A DNA stretch of 48,391 bases from Alphaproteobacteria bacterium (GTDB lineage: Bacteria > Pseudomonadota > Alphaproteobacteria > Sphingomonadales > Sphingomonadaceae): positions 1 to 48,391 of the forward strand of contig JAUIFP010000013.1 in NCBI GenBank assembly GCA_030430365.1, given 5' to 3'. Shown one piece after another: positions 18,101 through 25,141 of the stretch (its first letter is position 1; every line of letters starts with the position of its first letter). Both the position numbers and the translations under genes were made by a program. The notes under the pieces were generated by a model. That model was not told the origin of the DNA and searched no databases. It saw only the letters and a program-made list of their open reading frames with translations.

Positions 18101-18622
18101 CTTGCTCTCCGCATCGCGGCGGCGGACATGCAGGCCGGCAATTCCGGCGGCCTCTTCCAGCATCTGCCGCCGTTCTGCGGGCTTGGCGGCGATGACCGTG
18201 GCGATCTTGCCCTGGCTGACCAGCGCCGGGCTATGCGCGCCGGTGGCGGCATCCGCGAAGACCAGCGAGATATCCTTTGCCCGCACGTCGCGCCCGTTGA
18301 GGCGATAGGCGCTGCCTGCGCCGCGTTCGATCCGGCGGGTGACTTCCATCTCCTCGCCATCGTCGTCCGCGGCGTGCAACACCACTTCGGCGAAGTCGCG
18401 TTGGGGGCGATGGGCGGTGCCGGCAAAGATCACATCGTCCATTCCGCCCGAACGCATGCTCTTGGGCGAATTTTCGCCCATGACCCAGCGGATCGCTTCC
18501 AGAACGTTGGACTTGCCGCAGCCATTGGGCCCGACAACGCCTGTCAGGCCGGGCTCGATGCGCAGTTCTGCAGGTTCGACGAAACTCTTGAAGCCGCTGA
18601 GCTTGAGCTTTCTGATCTGCAT
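15197..18622 (-). CDS. smc: Chromosome segregation protein SMC
   Basis: Structural-maintenance-of-chromosomes ATPase, core of bacterial condensin with ScpA and ScpB. The protein is 1141 residues, in the usual 1100-1200 range. Walker A is GPNGCGKSN at about 31-39. Two long coiled-coil arms very rich in Ala, Glu, Arg and Gln flank a hinge domain around residues 500-620. The ABC signature LLSGGEQALTA lies near residue 1040, and Walker B VLDEVDAPLDD about 25 residues later. The start MQIRKLKLSGFKSF is canonical. Long antisense open frames on the plus strand reflect the Ala/Glu-rich codon use. It follows the DsbA-like genes on the same strand, with 33 bp between. Confidence 0.96.
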   Translation of the reverse strand: MQIRKLKLSGFKSFVEPAELRIEPGLTGVVGPNGCGKSNVLEAIRWVMGENSPKSMRSGGMDDVIFAGTAHRPQRDFAEVVLHAADDDGEEMEVTRRIERGAGSAYRLNGRDVRAKDISLVFADAATGAHSPALVSQGKIATVIAAKPAERRQMLEEAAGIAGLHVRRRDAESKLKQTETNLARLEDLMAGMDSQMASLRRQARQAERYKELSAKIQHAEARLLFARWRDAAAAADEARAATKAAEAKVAEAQAEANEAQKAQHALAQELAKARDELADRRDDASAHGHRMAALTSQLEAAEERLANLDRQKARLEEDRVEADRLTQDAAEALSRLQKELDEAEKALAADEERRPHIASQTENAERAARAAELDLAKATADHAGVEAEWRVAEAEVSQARTRLERLAAEARRQEEARAALDEQGDPSQAATEAASAAEAAAARLAQLRAELEAQQERKQELAGARDDAANALASAKAELAGIEREFNALQRDRDARAKQAAGRHGLPAALDKVRAAPGYERALAAALGRDAKAALGKPQQGEEGRFWGGSTPPGAVADNLADHVPDCPPELAARLALVHVAESDDGRDLGPGEWLVTRDGFLRRWDGFIARGEGASEAARLEAENRYTELESELPAKRADMELAEARHRAAQEELSALQSGLVAAERGVGEAAEAERSALREQDRAEAARERLTARLQELDAAKQDLAEQRQQAEAELKAAEEKRSALPDPESGRATLSSAQAKHEASRTAMQSALADLAAHDQALAVARERRAARAADIKGWEARAGDAARRLSDMASRFEEIDQERAVFAAKPAGLLAEIERGDEVRARLGKELEAAEAAVGQVSEAAQAADARFAEANEALASAREARAGAAARTENEESRREEMARISGERFQCPPPLLAGRFEFEPEEIGGAGEESTALEQLVASRERIGPVNLVAADELAKLEEEHGESAAEQAELSEAVNRLRGSIGNLNREGRERLRAAFEEVDGHFQRLFTRLFDGGQAHLALVDSDDPLEAGLEIFAQPPGKRLQSLTLLSGGEQALTAVALIFALFLTNPAPICVLDEVDAPLDDANIDRFCDLLDAMVAETQTRYLIVTHNAVTMSRMHRLFGVTMIEKGVSRLVSVDLGGAEELLAAE

Positions 18623-18655
18623 CGCCGCCGGGCCGCCTCTATCTCATACCGGCCG

Positions 18656-19429
18656 TCAGCGTGCGCCGGCGTTCTGCAGGATAGGCTCTAGCGTATCCCA
18701 TGTGTGGGTCCCGATCTTCTCGCCATTGAGGAAGAAAGTCGGGGTGCCGGTCACATCGAGCTCGTCGCCCTGCGTTTCGGAACGGTCCAGAATCTCGCGC
18801 GCCTTGGCCGGATCGGCCAGGCATTGCATCGCCTTGTCGCGGGGAATTCCGCGGGCGGCGAAGAAGTCGATAAGGCCGGCTGCCTCGGCAATCGCCTGAT
18901 AACGCTGTTCTTCGGGCAGTTCCGCAGCCCGGGCGAAAGCTTCGTTATTGTTCTGCACGTTCTCCACGATGGTCCCGAAATTGGTCCAGAACTGCTTGGC
19001 CAGGGGATAGAACGCTTGCGGGCCGTTGCAGCGCACCAGCATCGCCGTGGTCAGGTCGATCGGATCGTGGATCTGATTGCGCATCTCGTAGCTGACGACG
19101 CCGCTTGCGATGTATTTGTCATGCAGCGCGGCGCTGGACGCTTCGGAAAAGTCCGCACAGTGCGAACAGGTATGCGATGCATATTCCATCACCTTGATCG
19201 GTGCGTCGGGATTGCCGATCAGAAAGCCGCCTTCCGGGGTTTCCATCGCCATGTCGACCCATTCCTGCCCTTCCGGTGCGGGGATGGCCGCAATCGGCTC
19301 GCTCTGGGGAAGGGTTTCTTCCACATCCGATCCGCAGGCGGCGAGGGCCAGCGCCAGGAAACCTGTGCAGGCCACCATGGCTTTGCGGCGAATCCCGGCC
19401 TTGCGGCGGAGCGGGGCGGAAAGTGTCAT
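18656..19429 (-). CDS. DsbA-like thiol oxidoreductase, predicted lipoprotein
   Basis: 257-residue thioredoxin-fold protein (DsbA/BdbD-like group). The active site is Cys88-Ser-His-Cys91 after EYASHT, and the cis-Pro loop is GTPTFFLNG. The N-terminus has a basic stretch and a hydrophobic segment ending in LAAC, so Cys32 is a candidate lipidation site that would anchor the protein in the envelope. I chose the ATG at 19429 because AAGGA lies about 7 nt upstream; an ATG two codons earlier has too little spacing. A second protein of the same family lies upstream on the same strand. Likely role: forming or isomerising disulfides in exported proteins, but no DsbB partner is visible. Confidence 0.88.
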   Translation of the reverse strand: MTLSAPLRRKAGIRRKAMVACTGFLALALAACGSDVEETLPQSEPIAAIPAPEGQEWVDMAMETPEGGFLIGNPDAPIKVMEYASHTCSHCADFSEASSAALHDKYIASGVVSYEMRNQIHDPIDLTTAMLVRCNGPQAFYPLAKQFWTNFGTIVENVQNNNEAFARAAELPEEQRYQAIAEAAGLIDFFAARGIPRDKAMQCLADPAKAREILDRSETQGDELDVTGTPTFFLNGEKIGTHTWDTLEPILQNAGAR

Positions 19430-19564
19430 CGTCATATCCTTGTCGGTGGTTACCCCAAGGGGGGCAATGAATGAAGCGCGGGGGTGAAAGGCCGCCCGGT
19501 TTTGCACAGCTTAAGCCAATTGCGCAGCCACTTCACTGTGCCGTTCCGGGGCGTCTGGACTGGA

Positions 19565-20236
19565 TCAGAGGCGGGCCTCCAGCTGCGGCTTGAGCATTTG
19601 CCAGCTATGCGTTGCCAGCAGCTTCAGCCCGTTGAGCATGAAAGTGGGCGTGCCGGATATCTCGAACTGCTCGTTGCTTTGCTTGGTTTGCCGGGCCAGC
19701 CGCTCGGCCAGTGCAGTGTTGGCCAGGCATTTGTCGGCCTGCACGCGCGAGACGCCCTGGCGCTGCATGATTTCGTAAAACCCCATGTCGGAGGCAACCG
19801 CCCGGCGGGCCGCGGCGCCATCATTCGCAAACCAGCGGTCGCGCTGGCCCTTGCTGGCCTTGCCGACTTCCGGGGACCATTTCTTGTAGCTCAGGAACAG
19901 CGCGCGATGGGCGTTGAAGAAATCTTCCGTGGGGACGCATTCGCTCAGCATCGCGGCCGTCATGTCGATCGGATCGCGCACGAAGTGGCGCACTTCGTAG
20001 GATACATTGCCGGTCTGGACGTAGGCGAGCTTCAGGACGGGCCCGGCTTCCTCTTCGAATTCCGCGCAGATGTGGCAGGTGTAGCTTTCGAAGGCGACGA
20101 GTTTCACCTTGGCATCGGGATTGCCGATGCGGTGCCCGCCTTCGGTTTTTTCGACGACGCTGATCCAGTTCGGTGCAGCGCCAATATTCAGCAGCATTAC
20201 CGCTGCCAGAATGGCGGCTCGGCCCACGGCTTTCAT
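19565..20236 (-). CDS. DsbA-like thiol oxidoreductase, periplasmic
   Basis: 223-residue thioredoxin-fold protein with a signal peptide (MKAVGRAAILAAVMLLNIGAAP). The active site is Cys54-His-Ile-Cys57 after FESYT, and the cis-Pro loop SGTPTFMLNG is followed by the same C-terminal layout as the neighbouring DsbA-like protein, with which it shares the pattern GNPDA..K, VSYE.R and RDPIDMT. The pair therefore looks like an old tandem duplication with diverged redox centres (CSHC versus CHIC). The ATG at 20236 has AAGGAG upstream; a TTG at 20245 is less likely. The gene begins 5 bp after the dciA stop, so dciA and the two oxidoreductases probably form one transcript. Confidence 0.88.
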   Translation of the reverse strand: MKAVGRAAILAAVMLLNIGAAPNWISVVEKTEGGHRIGNPDAKVKLVAFESYTCHICAEFEEEAGPVLKLAYVQTGNVSYEVRHFVRDPIDMTAAMLSECVPTEDFFNAHRALFLSYKKWSPEVGKASKGQRDRWFANDGAAARRAVASDMGFYEIMQRQGVSRVQADKCLANTALAERLARQTKQSNEQFEISGTPTFMLNGLKLLATHSWQMLKPQLEARL

Positions 20237-20241
20237 CCCCC

Positions 20242-20829
20242 TCAATTCTCCTTTGTGCCCAGGCTCCGGGCAAGCGATTCCAGAACAGTGCGCAGTTCCG
20301 GATCGCCGATATCGCGCAGGCTTTGCCCCAATTCCATCGGGATCGGCTTGAGCGTGACCGGAGCTGCGCTCCGGCTTTCAGCATGCGGAGGCTTAACCTC
20401 GCCTTGCCGCATCTTGGCGCGGGCGACTGCCTTGTAGCCGAAGAAGCGGTTCACCCGCTCTATGATCTCCGGCAGCACATGCTGAATGATCGGCGCATGG
20501 GCAGGGGCGACGACCAGCTGGAGCGTGCCGTTGCTCTTTTCTCCCGGAGGGAAACGGATCGATTCCGGCGCGCAGACCTGCGCGTGACGCGCACCCACGA
20601 TTTCCGGCCAGCGCGTGACCACGCTGGACTGGACGAAGCCGAAACGGCGGAATGCCGTCCGCCCGATATCGGGCATCAGATCCGCGATGGAGCGCGCAGG
20701 GCCGCCGCGCGGGCGCTCATAGCGTTTCGCGCCGCTCTTGGCCGAACCGCTCGATGCGCCCTTCGCAGGCTTGCGCCCCGCTTTCTTGCCCGGTTTGTCG
20801 TCGTCCCGTTCCATGAGGCGGGCAGTCAT
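20242..20829 (-). CDS. dciA: DciA/DUF721 helicase-loader protein
   Basis: 195-residue protein of the DciA (DUF721) family, the replicative helicase operator used by bacteria that lack DnaC/DnaI. After a basic, probably disordered N-terminal arm (about 45 residues, rich in Lys and Gly), the DUF721 domain starts around ADLMPDIGRTAFRRFGF, includes VVTRWPEIVGARHAQVCAPESIRF and ends around VNRFFGYKAVARAKM. The KH-like fold with the Trp-Pro-x-Ile-Val-Gly element is diagnostic. The C-terminal 60 residues are low in conservation. The gene diverges from mutY, with start codons only 14 bp apart, and leads into the DsbA-like pair. Confidence 0.87.
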   Translation of the reverse strand: MTARLMERDDDKPGKKAGRKPAKGASSGSAKSGAKRYERPRGGPARSIADLMPDIGRTAFRRFGFVQSSVVTRWPEIVGARHAQVCAPESIRFPPGEKSNGTLQLVVAPAHAPIIQHVLPEIIERVNRFFGYKAVARAKMRQGEVKPPHAESRSAAPVTLKPIPMELGQSLRDIGDPELRTVLESLARSLGTKEN

Positions 20830-20843
20830 GCCATAGCGCCAGC

Positions 20844-21932
20844 ATGGATGCCAGCCGGACGAGCACTGAGCTGCAAGCAGATGGGGATATCGCCCGCCGC
20901 TTGCTCGATTGGTATCGTGCCCATGCCCGCAGCCTGCCCTGGCGTATTCCGCCGGGGGAGGGCGCCTTGCCCGATCCCTACCGCGTATGGCTGTCCGAAG
21001 TGATGCTGCAGCAGACCACCACGGCTGCGGTCGCCCCCTATTTCGCGAAATTCACGGCGCGCTGGCCCGATGTGCAGGCTCTGGCCGCGGCAGCGGAAGA
21101 GGACGTGATGGCCGCTTGGGCGGGGCTGGGATATTACAGCCGGGCCCGCAATCTGGTGGCTTGCGCGCGCCAGGTGGCCGAGCGGGGCCGGTTTCCCGAA
21201 AGCGAGGAGGAATTGCGCGGACTGCCGGGGCTGGGCGCCTATACGGCGGCGGCCATCGCCGCGATTGCCTTCGGACGCAGGGCAGTGGTGGTGGATGCCA
21301 ATGTGGAGCGCGTGGTCGCCCGCCTGTTCGCGGTGGAGGAGCCGCTGCCTGCCGCGCGCAAGCAGATCCGCGCTCTGGCCGATCAAATCACGCCAGCCGA
21401 CAATGCAGGCGATTTCGCCCAGGCGATGATGGATCTGGGCGCGACGATCTGCACCGCGCGTGCCCCCAAATGCCTGCTTTGCCCGCTGGCAAGCGCGTGC
21501 CGGGGGCGGGCCAATGGCGATCCGGCCAGATTGCCCGTGAAGCCGCCGAAGAAGGCCAAGCCGGAACGCGCGGGCACTGCCTGGTGGATAGAGCGGGATG
21601 GCGCCGTATGGCTCGTCTCGCGGCCTGGAAGCGGTATGCTGGGCGGGATGCGGGCCCTGCCGGACGATGGCTGGCACAGCGGCGGCGACGGAACGGGTCA
21701 GGCGCCGCTGGAAGGGCAATGGACGCCTGCCGGGGCCGTTCGGCACACATTCACCCATTTCCACATAAGCCTGTCGCTGGAACTGTTCGAAGGGCCGGCT
21801 CCCGAAGCCGGGGCGGACGAATTGCCCGCAGGCGGCGAGTGGTGGCCGATCGACCGGCTGGAAGAGGCGGGGCTGCCCACGCTGTTCGCCAAGGCCGCGC
21901 AGCTTGCTCTGGCGCAATCTGAAAGCGCATGA
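20844..21932 (+). CDS. mutY: A/G-specific adenine glycosylase MutY
   Basis: Base-excision repair enzyme that removes adenine mispaired with 8-oxoguanine. The 362-residue protein has the HhH-GPD fold: catalytic Glu52 in SEVMLQQT, helix-hairpin-helix LPGLGAYTA, and catalytic Asp151 in VVVDANVERV. The [4Fe-4S] ligands follow the C-x6-C-x2-C-x5-C spacing at Cys203, 210, 213 and 219. A C-terminal Nudix-like domain (from about residue 240, with HTFTHFHISL) recognises 8-oxoguanine. The start at 20844 leaves only 14 bp to the divergent dciA, so any ribosome-binding site lies inside the dciA coding region; I see no strong one. Confidence 0.96.
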   Translation: MDASRTSTELQADGDIARRLLDWYRAHARSLPWRIPPGEGALPDPYRVWLSEVMLQQTTTAAVAPYFAKFTARWPDVQALAAAAEEDVMAAWAGLGYYSRARNLVACARQVAERGRFPESEEELRGLPGLGAYTAAAIAAIAFGRRAVVVDANVERVVARLFAVEEPLPAARKQIRALADQITPADNAGDFAQAMMDLGATICTARAPKCLLCPLASACRGRANGDPARLPVKPPKKAKPERAGTAWWIERDGAVWLVSRPGSGMLGGMRALPDDGWHSGGDGTGQAPLEGQWTPAGAVRHTFTHFHISLSLELFEGPAPEAGADELPAGGEWWPIDRLEEAGLPTLFAKAAQLALAQSESA

Positions 21933-21966
21933 GGGTAACCCGTATAACCGAAATGGTACAAATAAC

Positions 21967-21995
21967 TTGACATTAAGAGCTGAAATGGTTATCAC
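21967..21995 (+). promoter_or_regulatory. Candidate sigma-70-type promoter
   Basis: TTGACA at 21967-21972, then a 17-bp spacer and TATCAC at 21990-21995. It lies in the AT-richer gap between mutY and the serine hydrolase and would give a leader of about 100 nt to the ATG at 22104. Perfect -35, 4 of 6 in -10; not otherwise supported. Confidence 0.4.
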
Positions 21996-22103
21996 GACAA
22001 AACGCGCCAATGGTGCGATTCGCTCGTTCAGCGCCTCTGCGCGCTTGACCCCCGGCCGTTTCCCTTTTTGATAGCCCGATGGCGAGGCAGAGGTGAGAAC
22101 TGA

Positions 22104-23426
22104 ATGGACCCCGACTTTTCGCGTTTGGCCCAATCGCGCCGAAAGCTCTCGCGCCGTGAGCTTGGCCGCGCATCCGCCGGTCTCGGCGCCGCTGCGGCGT
22201 TTCTGGGCTGGCCGGGCATGAGCCGCGCCGTCACGGGCAATGGCGGCCAGTCATGGCCAGCGCTGGCCGACATGGCGCGGGAATATGTTTCCCAGGGCCG
22301 CGTCGCCAATATGGTCGCCTGCATGGGCAGGGACGAAAATGCGCCTGCCATTATTGCCGAGGGACGCGACACGCGCGGGATGCGCCGCCGTTCCGATGCG
22401 GACAGCCTCTATCGCATCTATTCGATGACCAAGCCGATCACCGGCATGGCGGCAATGATCCTGATTGCCGAAGGCAAGCTCGATCTGGATCAGCCGCTGG
22501 CCGAGATCCTGCGGAAATTCTCCGATATGCAGGTTCAAAAGCAGTATGACGGGTCCATCGGCCCGGAAAATCTGGAACCTGCCGAGCGCCCGATCCTGAT
22601 CCGCCATCTGCTGACCCATACGGCCGGGCTGGCCTATTCGATTATCCAGCAGGGCCCAATCTCGGACCTTATGCGCGAACGCGGTGTCGTCACCGGGCAG
22701 ATCAGCAAGGTGAAGGTGCCGCAGCTCGACCGGGGGGAGCCGGTGCCCAGCCTGGCAGAATTTGCCGACCGGCTGGCCGAGATTCCGCTGATCTACCAGC
22801 CGGGCACACGCTGGAGCTATTCCACCGGGCTGGATCTGCTGGGGCGGGTGATCGAAGTCGTCGGCGGGCAGCCTTTCGATCTGTTTCTGAAGGACCGGAT
22901 CTTCGATCCCTGCGGGATGGAGAGCACCTTCTTCCGCGTGCCGGAAAGCGAAACCCATCGGCTCACGACCAGCTATTTCGTGCTGGAAGGCCAGCTTCTG
23001 CCGGTCGATCCGCCGGGCAATTCGATTTTCGCGGAAACTCCGCCATTTCCGATGGGCGGATCGGGCCTGGTTTCCAGCCCGCGCGACTATGATCGCTTCC
23101 TGAAGATGATCGCCGGATATGGCGCGCTGGATGGACTGCGGATCATGCCGGAGGCTGCAGTGCGCCTGGGCACGTCCAACCTGCTGCCGGAAGCGGCCGA
23201 CCTTTCGGGCACGCTGGTGGAAGGGCTGGGCTTCGGTGCCGGCGGGCGCATCGGCTGGAGCGGCGGCAACACCGGCTATGGCTGGGGCGGCGCGGCAGGC
23301 ACGATCGGCTTCGTCGATCTGGACAGCGGAATGCGTGCGGGATTGTTCACGCAATATATGCCAGCCTATACTTATCCTGTTCAGGACGAATTCGAACGCG
23401 CGATCATCCAGGATCTCGCACTTTAG
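22104..23426 (+). CDS. Serine hydrolase of the beta-lactamase/esterase (class C-like) family
   Basis: 440-residue serine hydrolase related to class C beta-lactamases, DD-peptidases and EstB-type esterases. The catalytic SxxK is Ser107-Met-Thr-Lys110, and the second motif is Tyr239-Ser-Thr in RWSYSTGLDLLG. The N-terminus carries a twin-arginine-like signal (SRRELGRAS followed by an Ala/Gly/Leu stretch to about residue 40), suggesting Tat export. True beta-lactamase activity cannot be assumed: this group is mostly esterases or peptidases, and an HxG-type third motif is not evident beyond GGSGLVSS. It stands 11 bp before nudC and likely starts an operon with nudC and the FrnE-like gene. Confidence 0.85.
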   Translation: MDPDFSRLAQSRRKLSRRELGRASAGLGAAAAFLGWPGMSRAVTGNGGQSWPALADMAREYVSQGRVANMVACMGRDENAPAIIAEGRDTRGMRRRSDADSLYRIYSMTKPITGMAAMILIAEGKLDLDQPLAEILRKFSDMQVQKQYDGSIGPENLEPAERPILIRHLLTHTAGLAYSIIQQGPISDLMRERGVVTGQISKVKVPQLDRGEPVPSLAEFADRLAEIPLIYQPGTRWSYSTGLDLLGRVIEVVGGQPFDLFLKDRIFDPCGMESTFFRVPESETHRLTTSYFVLEGQLLPVDPPGNSIFAETPPFPMGGSGLVSSPRDYDRFLKMIAGYGALDGLRIMPEAAVRLGTSNLLPEAADLSGTLVEGLGFGAGGRIGWSGGNTGYGWGGAAGTIGFVDLDSGMRAGLFTQYMPAYTYPVQDEFERAIIQDLAL

Positions 23427-23437
23427 AAGGAAGTTTC

Positions 23438-24328
23438 ATGAGTTGCTGCGCCGCCGCCATTGCCTTTTCCGGTTCGAAGATCGATCGGGCGGATCACATC
23501 CGCGCCGATCCGGACAGGCTGGCGGCGCTCAAGAGCCCGCAGGCAATGCTGCTGAAGCTCAATGGGCTGGCGCCCGAACTCGACAAGGCGGGCAAGCTGG
23601 CCTGGGGCAGGCTTTCCGACGCGGGCGACGATGCGGAGCTGGTCTTTCTGGGAATGCTGGCCGGGCGCGGCTGCTTTGCCGCCGTTCCGAAGGACGGCGA
23701 TGCCGGCCCTGCCTTCGCCCATAAGGAAACCTGGGATGCGATCCTGATGATGGATGCATCGGATATGGCAACCTATGGCGGCGCGCGCAGCCTGGTCGAT
23801 TGGCATGCACGGCACCGCTTCTGCGCCAAATGCGGCGCGCCGACCATGCTCGCCAAGGGCGGCTGGCAGCGCAATTGCGTGAACGAGAACTGCCTGGGGC
23901 AGCATTTCCCGCGCGTGGACCCGGTCGCCATCATGCTGGTCGAACATGAAGGATCGCTGCTTCTGGGCCGGCAGAGCCGGTTTCCGCCGCGCCGCTATTC
24001 CTCGCTCGCCGGGTTTGTGGAGCCGGGCGAGTCCATCGAAGAGGGCGTGGCGCGCGAAGTGCTTGAGGAATCGGGCGTCAGGGTCCGCGATGTCAGCTAT
24101 ATCTTCAGCCAGCCCTGGCCGTTCCCATCGCAGCTGATGATCGGCTGCCATGCTTATGCCGACAGCAGAGAGCTGAAGATCGACGAGACGGAGATCGAGG
24201 ACGCCCGCTGGTTCACCCGTGCCGAGGTTGAAGAGGCGATGGAGAAAGTGGATGAAAGCACCAGCTTCATTCCGCCGCCTCGGCAGGCGATTGCGCATCA
24301 GATGCTGAAATGGTGGCTGGAACGATGA
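23438..24328 (+). CDS. nudC: NADH pyrophosphatase / RNA decapping hydrolase NudC
   Basis: Nudix hydrolase that splits NAD(H) and removes NAD caps from RNA. In 296 residues it shows the full NudC layout. A divergent N-terminal domain is followed by a zinc ribbon with Cys129, Cys132, Cys147 and Cys152. The Nudix box occupies residues 192-214 (GFVEPGESIEEGVAREVLEE and following), and the NudC-specific SQPWPFPSQ element is at about 224-232. The stop codon overlaps the start of the FrnE-like gene by 4 bp, and the serine hydrolase gene ends 11 bp upstream, so co-transcription is likely. Confidence 0.95.
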   Translation: MSCCAAAIAFSGSKIDRADHIRADPDRLAALKSPQAMLLKLNGLAPELDKAGKLAWGRLSDAGDDAELVFLGMLAGRGCFAAVPKDGDAGPAFAHKETWDAILMMDASDMATYGGARSLVDWHARHRFCAKCGAPTMLAKGGWQRNCVNENCLGQHFPRVDPVAIMLVEHEGSLLLGRQSRFPPRRYSSLAGFVEPGESIEEGVAREVLEESGVRVRDVSYIFSQPWPFPSQLMIGCHAYADSRELKIDETEIEDARWFTRAEVEEAMEKVDESTSFIPPPRQAIAHQMLKWWLER

Positions 24329-25026
24329 GCGAGGCAGACAAGAAGGAACCGGCCCGCGTCGCGGTAGACATCTGGTCGGACGTCATGTGCCCGTGGTGTG
24401 CGATCGGCTACACCCAGTTCGCCAAGGCCTTGAAGCAGCTGGAAGGCGAAATTGAAGTTGAAGTGCGCTGGATGCCCTTCGAACTCAATCCCGACCTGCC
24501 GCCGGAGGGCAAGAGCCAGGCACAGCATATCGCGGAAGCCTATCAGCGCTCGCCCGAAGAAATCGCCGAAATGGTCGAGCGGCTGCGCGAAGTGGCCGAA
24601 CATGCGGGCTTTTCCATGGAGTATGACGGGGAAGGCGAAGCGCCCGAAGCGATGATGTGGAACACGTTCGAAGCGCACAAACTGCTGCGCTGGGCGTTGG
24701 CGACGCAGGGGATGGAGGCGCAGACCGCGCTTAAACTGGCCCTGTTCCGCGCGCATTTCCAGCAGCGGCGCAAGATCGGCAAGCGCGACGTGCTGCTGGA
24801 TATCGCCGAAAATCTGGGTTTCGACCGCAAGGCTGCCGAAGCGGCGCTGGACGATGAAGCGCTGGCGATCGCAGTGAAGATGGAAGAGCAGCGCGCCCGG
24901 GAAAACAACATTTCATCGGTGCCCAGTTTTGTCGTCAATGGACGCTATCTGATTCCCGGGGCGCAGGAGCCTGCAGTCTATTGCGAGACGCTGCGCAAGG
25001 TCGTGGAGCTGGCCGGGCAGGGCTGA
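24325..25026 (+). CDS. FrnE-like DsbA family oxidoreductase
   Basis: 233-residue cytosolic thioredoxin-fold protein of the FrnE/DsbA family (related to 2-hydroxychromene-2-carboxylate isomerase). The redox motif is Cys22-Pro-Trp-Cys25 in SDVMCPWCAIG, and the cis-Pro loop is SSVPSFVVNGRYLIPGAQ, both typical of FrnE, a cytosolic disulfide isomerase linked to oxidative stress in Deinococcus. There is no signal peptide. The ATG at 24325 overlaps the nudC stop (ATGA); an ATG at 24310 would extend into nudC. Its pairing with nudC suggests a shared redox-stress role, which is inference. Confidence 0.88.
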   Translation: MSEADKKEPARVAVDIWSDVMCPWCAIGYTQFAKALKQLEGEIEVEVRWMPFELNPDLPPEGKSQAQHIAEAYQRSPEEIAEMVERLREVAEHAGFSMEYDGEGEAPEAMMWNTFEAHKLLRWALATQGMEAQTALKLALFRAHFQQRRKIGKRDVLLDIAENLGFDRKAAEAALDDEALAIAVKMEEQRARENNISSVPSFVVNGRYLIPGAQEPAVYCETLRKVVELAGQG

Positions 25027-25141
25027 CCCGTCCCGGCCATTCGTCGCACCGCTTCGTCCGTCCGGCGCAAGCGGCAGCGTTACCAGCGAATTAACTGCCG
25101 ATCTTAAGATTTGAGATACTTCGATCTCCCACTTCTCGCGG

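Noticed and set aside
16646-18691. Long plus-strand open frame of 681 codons
   Set aside because: Antisense to smc; its composition mirrors the Ala/Glu-rich coiled coil and it shows no family.
22104-23426. Antibiotic-resistance beta-lactamase
   Set aside because: SxxK and YxS fit the wider esterase/peptidase family; nothing specific to true class C enzymes was seen.
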